Assembly (NCBI RefSeq): GCF_015712165.1
Contig: NZ_JADPZX010000001.1
Location: 1,178,001-1,242,000 of the forward strand
Direction of reading: 5' to 3'
Length of the DNA: 64,000 nt
Source of the DNA: Streptomyces spinoverrucosus
Lineage (GTDB): Bacteria; Actinomycetota; Actinomycetes; Streptomycetales; Streptomycetaceae
Made by a program: the position numbers and the translations under genes. Each line of letters starts with the position of its first letter. Positions within the stretch are counted from its first letter, which is position 1. The notes below the pieces were generated by a model. It was not told the DNA's origin and did not search any database. It worked only from the letters and a program-made list of their open reading frames with translations. Positions 26,901 to 36,000 of the stretch are shown here, in pieces.

Positions 26901-29900
26901 TACGCGCCCGCGCTCGGCAAGGAGTCGAGCCCGAACGACGGGATCAGGCCCCAGGTCGTGGCCGCACGGCCGGATCCGCTGGAGGCGGATGTCGTCGCGC
27001 ACGTCATCGGCCGGGTTCTCGAAGACCGGAGGACTCCCGCCGAGTCCATGCGCGGACTGGTCCGCCTGTGGCGGGACTGGCTCAGCCGCCAACCGGCACC
27101 GGCGGACGCGGAGCGCCTGGCCGAGTGCGTCGCCGGAACCCGCCTCGAAGCCGTGCTCGCCCGGCTGACCGAGCGGCTGCCGGACCTGCGGGCCATGCTC
27201 ACCGGTGAACGCGACCCGCTGGAGCTCCTCGACGACCCGGTTCTCGCCCCGGAAGCGGCGCTCGACGCGCTGCCCGCCACCGCGGCGGCTGCCGCGGACT
27301 GCGCGGAGGCACTGCGCGCTCTCGCGGCGGAGCCCGGCCGGGGTGTGCTGCGGGTCGCGGTCGTCGGGGCGCGAGGTGGGCTCGGTGTCCTGCGCGTGGC
27401 GAAGCAACTTGCCTCTGTATCCGTACAGTTGACGCTCCTGGACACCTCTGCCGGGCTTCTGGAGCGGGCTCGCGACCGGCTGGCCGGCCTGCCGCACGAC
27501 GTGAGGTACCGGTCGCTGCCGGACGGTGCGCTCCCGGAGGGACTGCCCGGCGCGTTCGACGCCGTCCTCGCCGTCGGCGCCCTGCACGCCTTCGACGACC
27601 CGGCCGCCGGGGTCGCCCAGGCGGCGGCGCTGCTGGCCCCGGGTGGCGTGCTGCTCGCGGTGGAGCAGGGCGGTCTGCCGCCGCTGGGGCTGATCTGTGC
27701 CGCGCTTCCCACACGGGGGTTCGCGAACGCGGACCCGGCCCGCCGCGCGGCCGGCAGCCCGCTGCTGCCGCCGTCGGCCTGGGAGCAGTTGCTGCACGGC
27801 CATGGGTTCAGCGAGGTGGGCACGTCCGTACGTGACCAGGAGCCCGCGCTGCTGATCCGCGCGGTCCGTGATCCGGACGGTCGGCCGTGCGACACCGACG
27901 GCGTCCGTGCCTTCGCCGTCGGCCAGGTGCCGTCGTACATGGTCCCCGACCGGCTGGTCCTGCTGCCGGTCATGCCGCTCACCGCGAACGGCAAGGTCGA
28001 CCGGCGCGCGGTGCGCGAACTCCTCGCCCGGCACGTGTCGTCGGCGCGGAACCGCACGGGGCGGGGCACTCCGCCCCGGCCCGGCGTGGAGGAACTGGTC
28101 GCCGAGGTGTGGCGCGACCTGCTCGGCGCCCGGGACGTGCACCGCGAGGACGACTTCTTCGCGCTCGGCGGCGACAGCCTGCTGGCCACGCGGATGCTGC
28201 ACCGGCTCGGCGAGCGCGGGGTGAACGGTGCCCGGATCGCCGACCTGTTCACGAGCCCGGTACTGAAGGACTACGCCGCCACGCTCACCCAGGACGCGGG
28301 CAGCTCCGCCGCGCCCGCCCTCGTGCCGGACCCGGAGCACGCGCACGAGCCGTTCCCGGCGACCGATGTGCAGCGCGCCTACTGGCTGGGGCGGTCCGAG
28401 GAGATGCGGCTCGGCGGAGTGGGGGCGCACTACTACTCGGAGTTCGACGGCACCGGCGTGGACCTGCCGCGGCTGGAGACGGCCTGGCGCGCGCTCGTCG
28501 TACGGCATCCGATGCTGCGGGCCGTCTTCGACGAGGACGGTCGGCAGCGCGTGCTCGACGAGGCCGACGTACCCGAGTTCACCATCCCGGTCCGGGACGG
28601 CGAGGAGCACCTCGCCACTCTGCGCGAGGAGATGTCCCACCAGGTCCTCGACCCCGCCCGCTGGCCGCTCTTCGACGTACGGGCGGTGCGGTACGGGGAC
28701 GGCCGGACCCGCATCGGGGTGAGCCTCGACAACATCGTCCTCGACGGCCTCAGCATGATGACCGTCTTCACCGAGCTGGGCGTGCTGTACGCCGATCCGG
28801 ACGCCGGACTGCCGCCCGTGGAGCCGACGTTCCGCGACTACCTCGCCTCCGTCCGCCCCGCGCCCGAGACGGTCGCCGCCGACCAGGCGTACTGGCGCGA
28901 CCGGCTGCCCGAGCTGCCACCCGCGCCGCGGCTGCCGTTGCTGCGCGACCCGGCCACGCTGGGCCGCCCCCGCTTCACGCGCACCTCGGGGCAGCTGACC
29001 GCCGACCGCTGGCGGCGTCTGAAGGAACGTGCCCGCGAGCACGGTGTCACCCCCTCCACCCTGCTGCTCGCGGCCTACGCGGAGGTGCTCGGCACCTGGA
29101 GCGAGAGCCCCGAACTCACCGTCAACCTCACCCTGTTCGACCGCCAGGAGATCCACCCGGACATCAACCGGACCCTCGGCGACTTCACCTCGCTGCTGCT
29201 CGCCGCCCACCGTCCGCGCGCCGGCGAGGACTGGCTGACCCGGGTGCGTGCGTTGCAGGAACAGCTGTGGCGCGACCTTGACCACCGCTCGGTCTCCGCG
29301 GTGTGGGTGATGCGCGAACTGGCCCGGGCTCGTGGCGAGTCCGAGGCCGCCGTGCCGGTGGTGTTCACCAGTGCGCTCGGCGTCGACGACGGCGTGTCCA
29401 TGGACGCGCCCGACGGTTTCCCGCCGCGCGTGTGGGGCGTCAGCCAGACCCCGCAGGTCTGGCTCGACCTCCAGGTGTACGAGGGCCGGGACGGGGCGCT
29501 GCGCCACCAGTGGGACGCGGTGCGGGAGCTGTTCCCCGAGGGCCTGGTGGAGACGATGTCCGCCGCCTTCGACGAGCTGCTGCTCCACCTGTGCGACGCC
29601 GACTGGCGGACGCCCCGGCCCGCCCTGCTGCCCGACGCTCAGCGTGCGGTCCGCGAGCGGGTCAACGCCACGGGCAGGCCGGGCGGCGAACGCGCCCTGC
29701 ACCTGCCCTTCTTCGAGCGGGCCGCCTCCGAACCCGACTCCCCCGCCCTGCTCTGGGGCGACGACGGTGTGATGTCGCGGGGCGAGCTGCGCGACCACGC
29801 GCTGCGCATCGCCGCCGCACTGGCCGCGCGCGGCGTCGAACCCGGTGACACGGTCGCCGTGTCGCTGCCCAAGGGCCCCGAGCAGATATGCGCCGTGCTC

Positions 29901-32900
29901 GGAGTACTGGCGGCCGGTGCCGCGTACGTCCCGGTCGGTGCCGACCAGCCTCCGGTGCGGCGCGAGCGGATGCTCAGGGCGTCGCGGGCCCGGTGCGTAC
30001 TCGACGCGGAGTTCCTTGCCGAGCCGCTGCCCACACCGCTGGAGAAGCCCGTGGCCACCGACCCCGACTCCTGCGCGTACGTGATCTTCACCTCCGGATC
30101 CACCGGTGAGCCCAAGGGCGTCGAACTCACCCACCGGGCCGCCGCCAACACCGTCGAGGACATCAACGAACGGCACGGCATCGGCCCCGGCGACCGCGTC
30201 CTGGCGGTCTCCGCGCTCGACTTCGACCTGTCCGTGTACGACATCTTCGGACTGCTCGGCGCGGGCGGCGCGCTCGTCCTGGTCACCGAGGAGGAGCGCA
30301 GGGACGCCCAGCGGTGGCGCGACCTCGCCGCACGGCACGGCGTCACCGTCTGGAACTCCGTACCGATGCTGCTGGACATGCTGCTCACCGCGTCGGCGGG
30401 GCAGGCACCGCCCACGCTCAGGCTCGCCATGGTCTCGGGCGACTGGGTGCCGCTGGACCTGCACGCGCGCCTGGCCTCCCACAGTGACTGCCGGCTCATC
30501 GCCATGGGCGGTGCCACCGAGGCCGCCATCTGGTCCAACGCGTACGACGCCACCGCCGGCGCGCCGGAGGGCTGGCCGTCGGTGCCGTACGGGACGCCGC
30601 TGCGCGCACAGCGGTTCCGGGTCGTGGGTCCGCTCGGCGAGGACTGCCCGGAGTGGGTACCGGGCGAGCTGTGGATCGGCGGAGCCGGGGTGGCCACCGG
30701 ATACCGGGGCGATCCCGAGCGCACCGCCGACCGGTTCGTGACCGACGGCGGGGACCGCTGGTACCGCACCGGCGACCTGGGCCGCTACCGTCCCGACGGG
30801 CTGCTGGAATTCCTGGGGCGCCGCGACCACCAGCTGAAGATCCGGGGCCATCGCACCGAGCTCGGCGAGGTCGACGCGGCGCTGCTCGCTCAGCCCGGAA
30901 TCGCCCGCGCCATCACCGTCGCGACCGGGCCGCGGGGGCAGCAGCGGCTGACCGCGTTCGTGGTTCCCGAGGGACCGCTGGACCTCGCGGCGGTCGAGCG
31001 CCGTCTCCCCGACCACCTGCCCGCGCACGCCGTGCCCTCCGCGCTCGTCCTGCTGCCGGACGGGCTGCCGCTGACCGCCAACGGCAAGGTGGACCGCGCC
31101 GCGCTCGCCGAGCAGGCGGCCGGTCTCGGCGTGACGTCCGGCGGGACACGGGAGCCGGCCGGCCCGGTCGAGGAGCTGGTCGCCGCCGCCTGGCGGGAGC
31201 TGCTCGGGGCCGAACAGGTCGGCAGGGACGACGAGTTCTTCGCACTCGGCGGCGACAGCCTGCTGGCCACGCGGCTCGTGGCCCGGTTGCGCGAGGCCGG
31301 GGTGCGCGGCGCCCGCATCGCGGCGCTGTTCACCCACCCGGTGCTCAAGGACTACGCCGCCACGCTGACCCTGGGTGCCGAAAAGCCCGTAACGCAGGCC
31401 CTGGTGAGCGATCCGGCGCACGCGCACGAGCCGTTCGAGGCGACCGACGTGCAGCGGGCGTACTGGATCGGGCGCACCGCACAGCTCGACCTCGGCGGGG
31501 TCGGCTCGCACTACTACAGCGAGACCGACGAGGAGTACGCCGACATCGCCGGGCTGGAACGGGCCTGGCGACGGCTCATCGCCCGCCACCCGATGCTGCG
31601 GGCCGTCTTCGACGAGGACGGGCGGCAGCGCGTGCTCAACGAGGCCGAGGTGGCGGACTTCACCATTCCGGTCCGGGCGGGCGAGGAGCATCTCGCCGCC
31701 CTGCGCGAGGAGATGTCCCACCAGGTCCTCGACCCGGCCCGCTGGCCGCTGTTCGACGTACGGGCCGTGCACTACACCGCGCCGGACGGCGAGCGCCGGA
31801 CCCGGATCGGGGTGAGCCTGGACAACCTGGTCCTCGACGGCCTCAGCATGATGATCGTCTTCACCGAGCTGCGGCAGCTGAGGGAGGACCCGGACGCCGA
31901 ACTCCCCTCCGTGGGCGTGACGTTCCGGGACTACCTTGCCTCCGCGCAGCCGCCGGACGGCACCGTGGCGACCGACCAGGAGTACTGGCGCGACCGGCTC
32001 ACCTCGCTGCCCCCGGCACCCCGGCTGCCGCTGCTGCGCGAGCCGTCGGCGATCGGCCGCCCGCGCTTCGAGCGCCGTGCCACGCATCTGCCGTACGAGA
32101 GGTGGGAGCGGCTCAAGGACCGGGCCCGGGTCTACGGCATCACGCCCTCCGTGCTGCTGCTCGCCGTGTACGCCGAGGCGCTCGGCGAACACGCCGAAAG
32201 TCCCGAACTCACCGTCAACCTCACCCTCTTCGACCGGCAGGAGATCCATCCGGACATCAACCGGATCGCCGGTGACTTCACTTCTCTGCTGCTGGCCGCC
32301 CACCATCCGCGCGTCGGCGAGTCCTGGCTCGCGCGCCTGCGCGGGCTGCAGGCCCGCCTGTGGACCGACCTCGACCACCGGGCCGTGTCAGCGGTGTGGG
32401 TGATGCGCCAGCTCGCCCAGCGGCGGGGCCCCGACCGGGCGGCCATGCCGGTCGTGTTCACCAGCGCCCTCGGCATCGACGACGAGCGGGCCCGGCTGCT
32501 GACCCCGCCGCACTGGTCGGTGTCCCAGACCCCGCAGGTCTGGCTCGACCACCAGGTGCTGGAGGACGCCGAAGGGCTGCGGCTGACCTGGGACGCGGTG
32601 ACCGGGTTGCTGCCTGATGACCTCCCCGAATCGCTGATGGCCCGGCAACTCGCCCTGCTGGAAGAGCTGGCCGCGGCCGACAACTGGGACGCGCTGATCC
32701 TCACCACGGGTCTCCGGGTGGGAGAGCAGTCCGCCGTTCCCGTGCCGACGACCGCCGAGGCAGAGGCCGACGCCGGAGGGCCGCCACGCGGCGCCACCGA
32801 GGAACTCGTCGCCACGCTCTGGTCGGAGCTGCTGCCCGACACCCCACTCGCGGGCCGCGAGCAGGGCTTCTTCGCGGCCGGCGGGGACAGCCTGCTCGCC

Positions 32901-33053
32901 ACCCGCCTCATCGCGCGACTGCGTGAACGCACCGGCGTGGAGGTCCCGCTCCGGGAGTTCTTCGCCGCCCCGACCGTGGCCGCGCTCGCCGCCGCCGTCG
33001 ATCACATCACCGACCGCACCACCGAACAGAACTGGGAAGAGGGGGAGCTGTGA
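23919..33053 (+). CDS. NRPS: ArCP-Cy-A(MT-like insert)-PCP-Cy-A-PCP-Cy-PCP
   Basis: About 3044 residues. Aryl carrier (GLDSIRL, Ser38) receives salicylate. Cy1 (about 95-525) has DMLAAD at 231-236. A1 (about 530-1005) has pocket residues near DLYNLGLIH and is interrupted by a degenerate methyltransferase-like domain (about 1005-1320, AVVGARGGLG), as in PchE, where such an insert epimerises. PCP1 has GGDSLL (Ser1420). Cy2 has DNIVLD. A2 has the code DLYNMSMIW, the cysteine code known from HMWP2. PCP2 has Ser2447. Cy3 has DNLVLD and is followed directly by PCP3 (Ser2991) without an A domain. The product is a salicyl-(thi/ox)azoline chain. I start at the GTG 23919; the ATG at 23862 overlaps the Zur box. 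The stop overlaps the next gene (GTGA). Confidence 0.93.
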   Translation: MSEPDLLRTVRPLIADWLGPDAERVGPDDNLIEQGLDSIRLMTVSAALRRAGIRLTFAELARTPTLHAWAELLAERCPSPGSGTQEPSEGASADDETSPFDLALMQHAYWVGRGEEHELGGVAAHFYNEFDGEGVDPQRLERAVRALLARHAQLRAVFGDDGRQHTPATSAWPGLRVHDLRELPEDEVDRRLEQLRDELSHRMLRVGAGEVFDVQLSLLPGGRTRTHLNLDMLAADALSLRVLLADLAALYRGTEQLPPIAYSYRRYLADRAASAERERDRARDAAWWATRLPDLPGAPALPVAQGPVQPRVTRRHHWLPPEARDALFARAHRHGVTPAMALAAAYAEVLAAWSAEHRFLLNVPLFDREPLHPDVPLLVGDFTGSVLLTADMSGQDAFEHRARALQERFLDDAAHASYSGVEVLRDLNRAQHGGGRVLAPVVFTSALNLGELFSEDVRSCFGRPVWIISQGPQVWLDAQVTELDGGLLVNWDALEQAFPEGMLDAMFAAFRTLVDSLAGADATWGAPVPDLLPEDQREARTRANATDGPRTGLLLHEDFLSRAERTPDQPALLWGTDDTDGRLTYGELADRARRIAAALAAHAVGPGDRVAVCLPKGPDQIAAVLGVLTAGAAYVPVGRDHPPARRDRVLSRAETRVAFVDEDTAALPEGVVALTVAEALAHEPVKEPVAVPEDDPAYILFTSGSTGEPKGVVVPHRAARNTVDDLGERFGVGDGDRTLALSALDFDLSVYDLFGPLSAGGAVVLVREEDRRDAGGWHALMARHEVTVLNCVPSVLDMLLSTAGDGLGALRLVLLGGDWVSVDLPGRLAERAPACRFVALGGTTETAIHSTVCEVTGADVPGDWTAVPYGTPLGNVRCRVVDTRGRDCPDWVPGELWIGGAGVADGYLGDPERTADRFVRHDGLRWYRTGDLARYRPGGTVEFLGRADSQVKLRGHRVELGEVEAALERAPGVGRAVAAVVGDADGAPRALVAAYAPALGKESSPNDGIRPQVVAARPDPLEADVVAHVIGRVLEDRRTPAESMRGLVRLWRDWLSRQPAPADAERLAECVAGTRLEAVLARLTERLPDLRAMLTGERDPLELLDDPVLAPEAALDALPATAAAAADCAEALRALAAEPGRGVLRVAVVGARGGLGVLRVAKQLASVSVQLTLLDTSAGLLERARDRLAGLPHDVRYRSLPDGALPEGLPGAFDAVLAVGALHAFDDPAAGVAQAAALLAPGGVLLAVEQGGLPPLGLICAALPTRGFANADPARRAAGSPLLPPSAWEQLLHGHGFSEVGTSVRDQEPALLIRAVRDPDGRPCDTDGVRAFAVGQVPSYMVPDRLVLLPVMPLTANGKVDRRAVRELLARHVSSARNRTGRGTPPRPGVEELVAEVWRDLLGARDVHREDDFFALGGDSLLATRMLHRLGERGVNGARIADLFTSPVLKDYAATLTQDAGSSAAPALVPDPEHAHEPFPATDVQRAYWLGRSEEMRLGGVGAHYYSEFDGTGVDLPRLETAWRALVVRHPMLRAVFDEDGRQRVLDEADVPEFTIPVRDGEEHLATLREEMSHQVLDPARWPLFDVRAVRYGDGRTRIGVSLDNIVLDGLSMMTVFTELGVLYADPDAGLPPVEPTFRDYLASVRPAPETVAADQAYWRDRLPELPPAPRLPLLRDPATLGRPRFTRTSGQLTADRWRRLKERAREHGVTPSTLLLAAYAEVLGTWSESPELTVNLTLFDRQEIHPDINRTLGDFTSLLLAAHRPRAGEDWLTRVRALQEQLWRDLDHRSVSAVWVMRELARARGESEAAVPVVFTSALGVDDGVSMDAPDGFPPRVWGVSQTPQVWLDLQVYEGRDGALRHQWDAVRELFPEGLVETMSAAFDELLLHLCDADWRTPRPALLPDAQRAVRERVNATGRPGGERALHLPFFERAASEPDSPALLWGDDGVMSRGELRDHALRIAAALAARGVEPGDTVAVSLPKGPEQICAVLGVLAAGAAYVPVGADQPPVRRERMLRASRARCVLDAEFLAEPLPTPLEKPVATDPDSCAYVIFTSGSTGEPKGVELTHRAAANTVEDINERHGIGPGDRVLAVSALDFDLSVYDIFGLLGAGGALVLVTEEERRDAQRWRDLAARHGVTVWNSVPMLLDMLLTASAGQAPPTLRLAMVSGDWVPLDLHARLASHSDCRLIAMGGATEAAIWSNAYDATAGAPEGWPSVPYGTPLRAQRFRVVGPLGEDCPEWVPGELWIGGAGVATGYRGDPERTADRFVTDGGDRWYRTGDLGRYRPDGLLEFLGRRDHQLKIRGHRTELGEVDAALLAQPGIARAITVATGPRGQQRLTAFVVPEGPLDLAAVERRLPDHLPAHAVPSALVLLPDGLPLTANGKVDRAALAEQAAGLGVTSGGTREPAGPVEELVAAAWRELLGAEQVGRDDEFFALGGDSLLATRLVARLREAGVRGARIAALFTHPVLKDYAATLTLGAEKPVTQALVSDPAHAHEPFEATDVQRAYWIGRTAQLDLGGVGSHYYSETDEEYADIAGLERAWRRLIARHPMLRAVFDEDGRQRVLNEAEVADFTIPVRAGEEHLAALREEMSHQVLDPARWPLFDVRAVHYTAPDGERRTRIGVSLDNLVLDGLSMMIVFTELRQLREDPDAELPSVGVTFRDYLASAQPPDGTVATDQEYWRDRLTSLPPAPRLPLLREPSAIGRPRFERRATHLPYERWERLKDRARVYGITPSVLLLAVYAEALGEHAESPELTVNLTLFDRQEIHPDINRIAGDFTSLLLAAHHPRVGESWLARLRGLQARLWTDLDHRAVSAVWVMRQLAQRRGPDRAAMPVVFTSALGIDDERARLLTPPHWSVSQTPQVWLDHQVLEDAEGLRLTWDAVTGLLPDDLPESLMARQLALLEELAAADNWDALILTTGLRVGEQSAVPVPTTAEAEADAGGPPRGATEELVATLWSELLPDTPLAGREQGFFAAGGDSLLATRLIARLRERTGVEVPLREFFAAPTVAALAAAVDHITDRTTEQNWEEGEL

Positions 33054-36000
33054 GCGCCGCCGAGCTGGTATCGGAACTGGCCGCCGCCGGAGTCGAGTTG
33101 TGGGAGGAGGACGGCCGCATCCGCTTCCGGGCGCCGCAGGGCGCCCTCACCGAGGAACTGCGCGAGCGGCTACGCGCCGACCGGGACGCCGTACTGGCAC
33201 ATCTGCGGGACCCGTTCGCGGAGCCCCTGGTACCGGACCCGGACGGCCGGCACCTGCCGTTCCCGCTGACGGAGGTGCAGTCCTCGTACCTGCTGGGCCG
33301 CACGGACGCCTTCCCGTACGGCGGCATCGGCTGCCACGCCTACCTGGAGTACGAACTGCCGGGCGACGTCGCTCCCGAGCGGGCCACCGACGCCTGGCGG
33401 GCACTGGTCGAGCGGCACGACGCGCTGCGCACCGTGTACCACCCGGACGGGCAGCAGGTGCTCAAGGACCTGCCGCCGTACGACATCCCCGTGGCCGGCG
33501 CCGAGCAGGCGGAGCGGATCCGCGGGGAACTGGCGCAGCGCACCTACGATCCGGGCGCGTGGCCGCTGTTCGACGTGCGCCTCACGCACTCCCCCGAGCG
33601 GCTGCTCGTGCATCTCTCCGTCGACCTGCTCGTCACGGACTTCTCCGGGGTGCAGCAACTGCTGGGCGAACTGGAGCAGCTGTGCCTCGCGCCCGACCGG
33701 GCGCTGGAACCCGTCCCGGTGTCCTTCCGCGATCACGTACTCGCCGAGCGGCGGCTGCGTGACAGCGCCCGCTGGGCCCGTGACCGCGCCTACTGGCTGG
33801 ACCGGCTCGATGACCTGCCTCCCGCTCCCGAACTCCCCGTCTTGGGTGAGGAGTCGGGTGGAAGCGTGCGGTTCCGGCGGCTGGCCGACCGGCTGACCGC
33901 CGAGGAGTCGGCGGCGCTGCGGCGGCGGGCCGCCGGGCGTGACCTGACGGTGTCCACCGTGCTGCTCGCCGCCTACGCCGAGGTGATCGGCCGATGGAGC
34001 GCCAAGCCGCGCTTCACGCTCAACCTGCCGGTGTTCGCCAAGCGCCCCGTGCACCCCGACATCGGCCGGGTCGTGGGCGACTTCACGTCCGTGACGCTGC
34101 TGGCCGTCGAGCCCGACGCCGAGAAGGGGTTCGCGGACCGGGCCCGCGTGCTCGGCGGGCGGCTCTTCGAGGACCTGGACCACGGCCTGTACTCGGGCGT
34201 GGAGGTGCTGCGCGAGGCGGCCCGCCGCTCGGACCGGCAGACGCTGATGCCGGTCGTGTTCACCAGCACCCTTCAGGGCACGGAGGTGCCGGCCATGGGT
34301 CCCGGCAGGGTCGTGTACGGCGTGACGCAGACGCCGCAGGTGTGGATCGACTGCCAGGTGATGGAGTCGGGCGGGGAGATCCTGCTGGGCTGGGACGTGC
34401 GGGAGGGCGCCCTGCCGGAGGGGCTGGCCGATGACGCGTTCGACGCGTTCGCTTCTCTCGTACGGGAGTTGGCCGCATCGGACGCGCCGTGGGACAGCAC
34501 CGACCCGGTGCGGCTGCCCGAGGCGCAGGCGACCCGGCACGCGGACGTCAACGCCACCGGGCGGCCCTTGCCCGAAGGGCTGCTGCACGAGCGCGTGTTC
34601 GCCGCAGCCGTCGCGCACGCCGACCGCCCGGCGGTCATCGCGCCCGACCGCATCCTCACCTACGCCGAACTCGCCGGGTACGCCTGGGCGGTGGCCGCCC
34701 GGCTGCGGAAGGCCGGGGTCGCGCCGGGCGACCGGGTGGCGATCGTGATGGACAAGGGCTGGGAGCAGGTCCCGGCCGTGCTCGGCGCGCTGGACGCGGG
34801 GTGCGTGTACGTGCCGGTGGACACCGTCCACCCGCCCGCGCGCCGGGCGAAGGTCCTGGCCTCCAGTGGAGCGGTCGCCGTGCTCACCCAGGCGCGCCTG
34901 AGTGACTCGTACGCGATACCGACGATCGCCGTCGACGCGCTTGCGCCGTCGGAGGCGGTGGAGTCGCGGCCGGTGGACCCCGACCAGGCCGCGTACATCA
35001 TCTACACGTCCGGCTCGACCGGTGAGCCCAAGGGCGTGGTGGTCTCCCACCGGGCCGCGCTCAACACGGTCGCCGACATCGACGAGCGGTTCGGCGTGGG
35101 GCCGGGCGACCGGGTCCTCGGGCTCGCCCAACTGGGCTTCGACCTGTCCGTGTACGACCTGTTCGGGCCCCTCGCACACGGCGGGGCGGTCGTCCTGCCG
35201 GACGCCGAGCGCCGCGGCGACCCCTCGCACTGGGCCGACCTCGCCGCCCGCCACCGGGTGACCCTGTGGAACTCGGTGCCCGCACAGCTCCAGATGCTGT
35301 ACGACTACCTGGCCTCCGGCGCCGGTGCGGCCGACGTGGCGGCGCTGTCCGGGCTGCGACTCGGCCTGCTGTCCGGCGACTGGATCCCCGTACGCCTGCC
35401 GGACCGGGTGCGGGAGCTCCTGCCGGGGCTACGGTTGATCAGCCTGGGCGGGGCGACGGAAGCCGCGATCTGGTCCATCCACCACCCCATCGAGCAGCCC
35501 GTGGACCCGGACCGGCCGAGCATCCTCTACGGCAGGCCGCTCGCCAACCAGACCTTCCACGTCCTGGACGAGGCACTGCGACCGCGGCCGGACTGGGTGC
35601 CGGGCGAGCTGTGCATCGGCGGCAGCGGCCTGGCGCTCGGCTACCACGGGGACCCGGAGACGACGGCACGGCGGTTCGTCACCCATCCCGTCACCGGGGA
35701 GCGGCTCTACCGGACCGGTGACCTGGGCCGGTGGCTGCCCGGCGGGGACATCGAGTTCCTGGGGCGCGAGGACGGGCAGGTCAAGATCCGGGGTCATCGC
35801 ATCGAACTCGCCGAGATCGAGGCCGCGTTGACGGGGCATCCGGCCGTCGGCGGGGCGGCCGTGCTCGCCGTCGGTGACCATCCGCTGCAACGCCGGCTGG
35901 TCGCCTTCGCGGAACCGGCACGGGTGGCCCGTGCTGATGAGGCAGGCGGTGCCCTGCCGCGGCGGGCCCGGGAGGCGGCCGACGCGTTCGAGGTGGCCGA

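Noticed and set aside
23922..32378. 2818-codon open frame on the minus strand
   Set aside because: It is antisense to the NRPS gene; the composition (runs of Gly/Arg/Val/Gln-rich sequence without domains) and the perfect NRPS motifs on the plus strand show it to be a GC-bias shadow.
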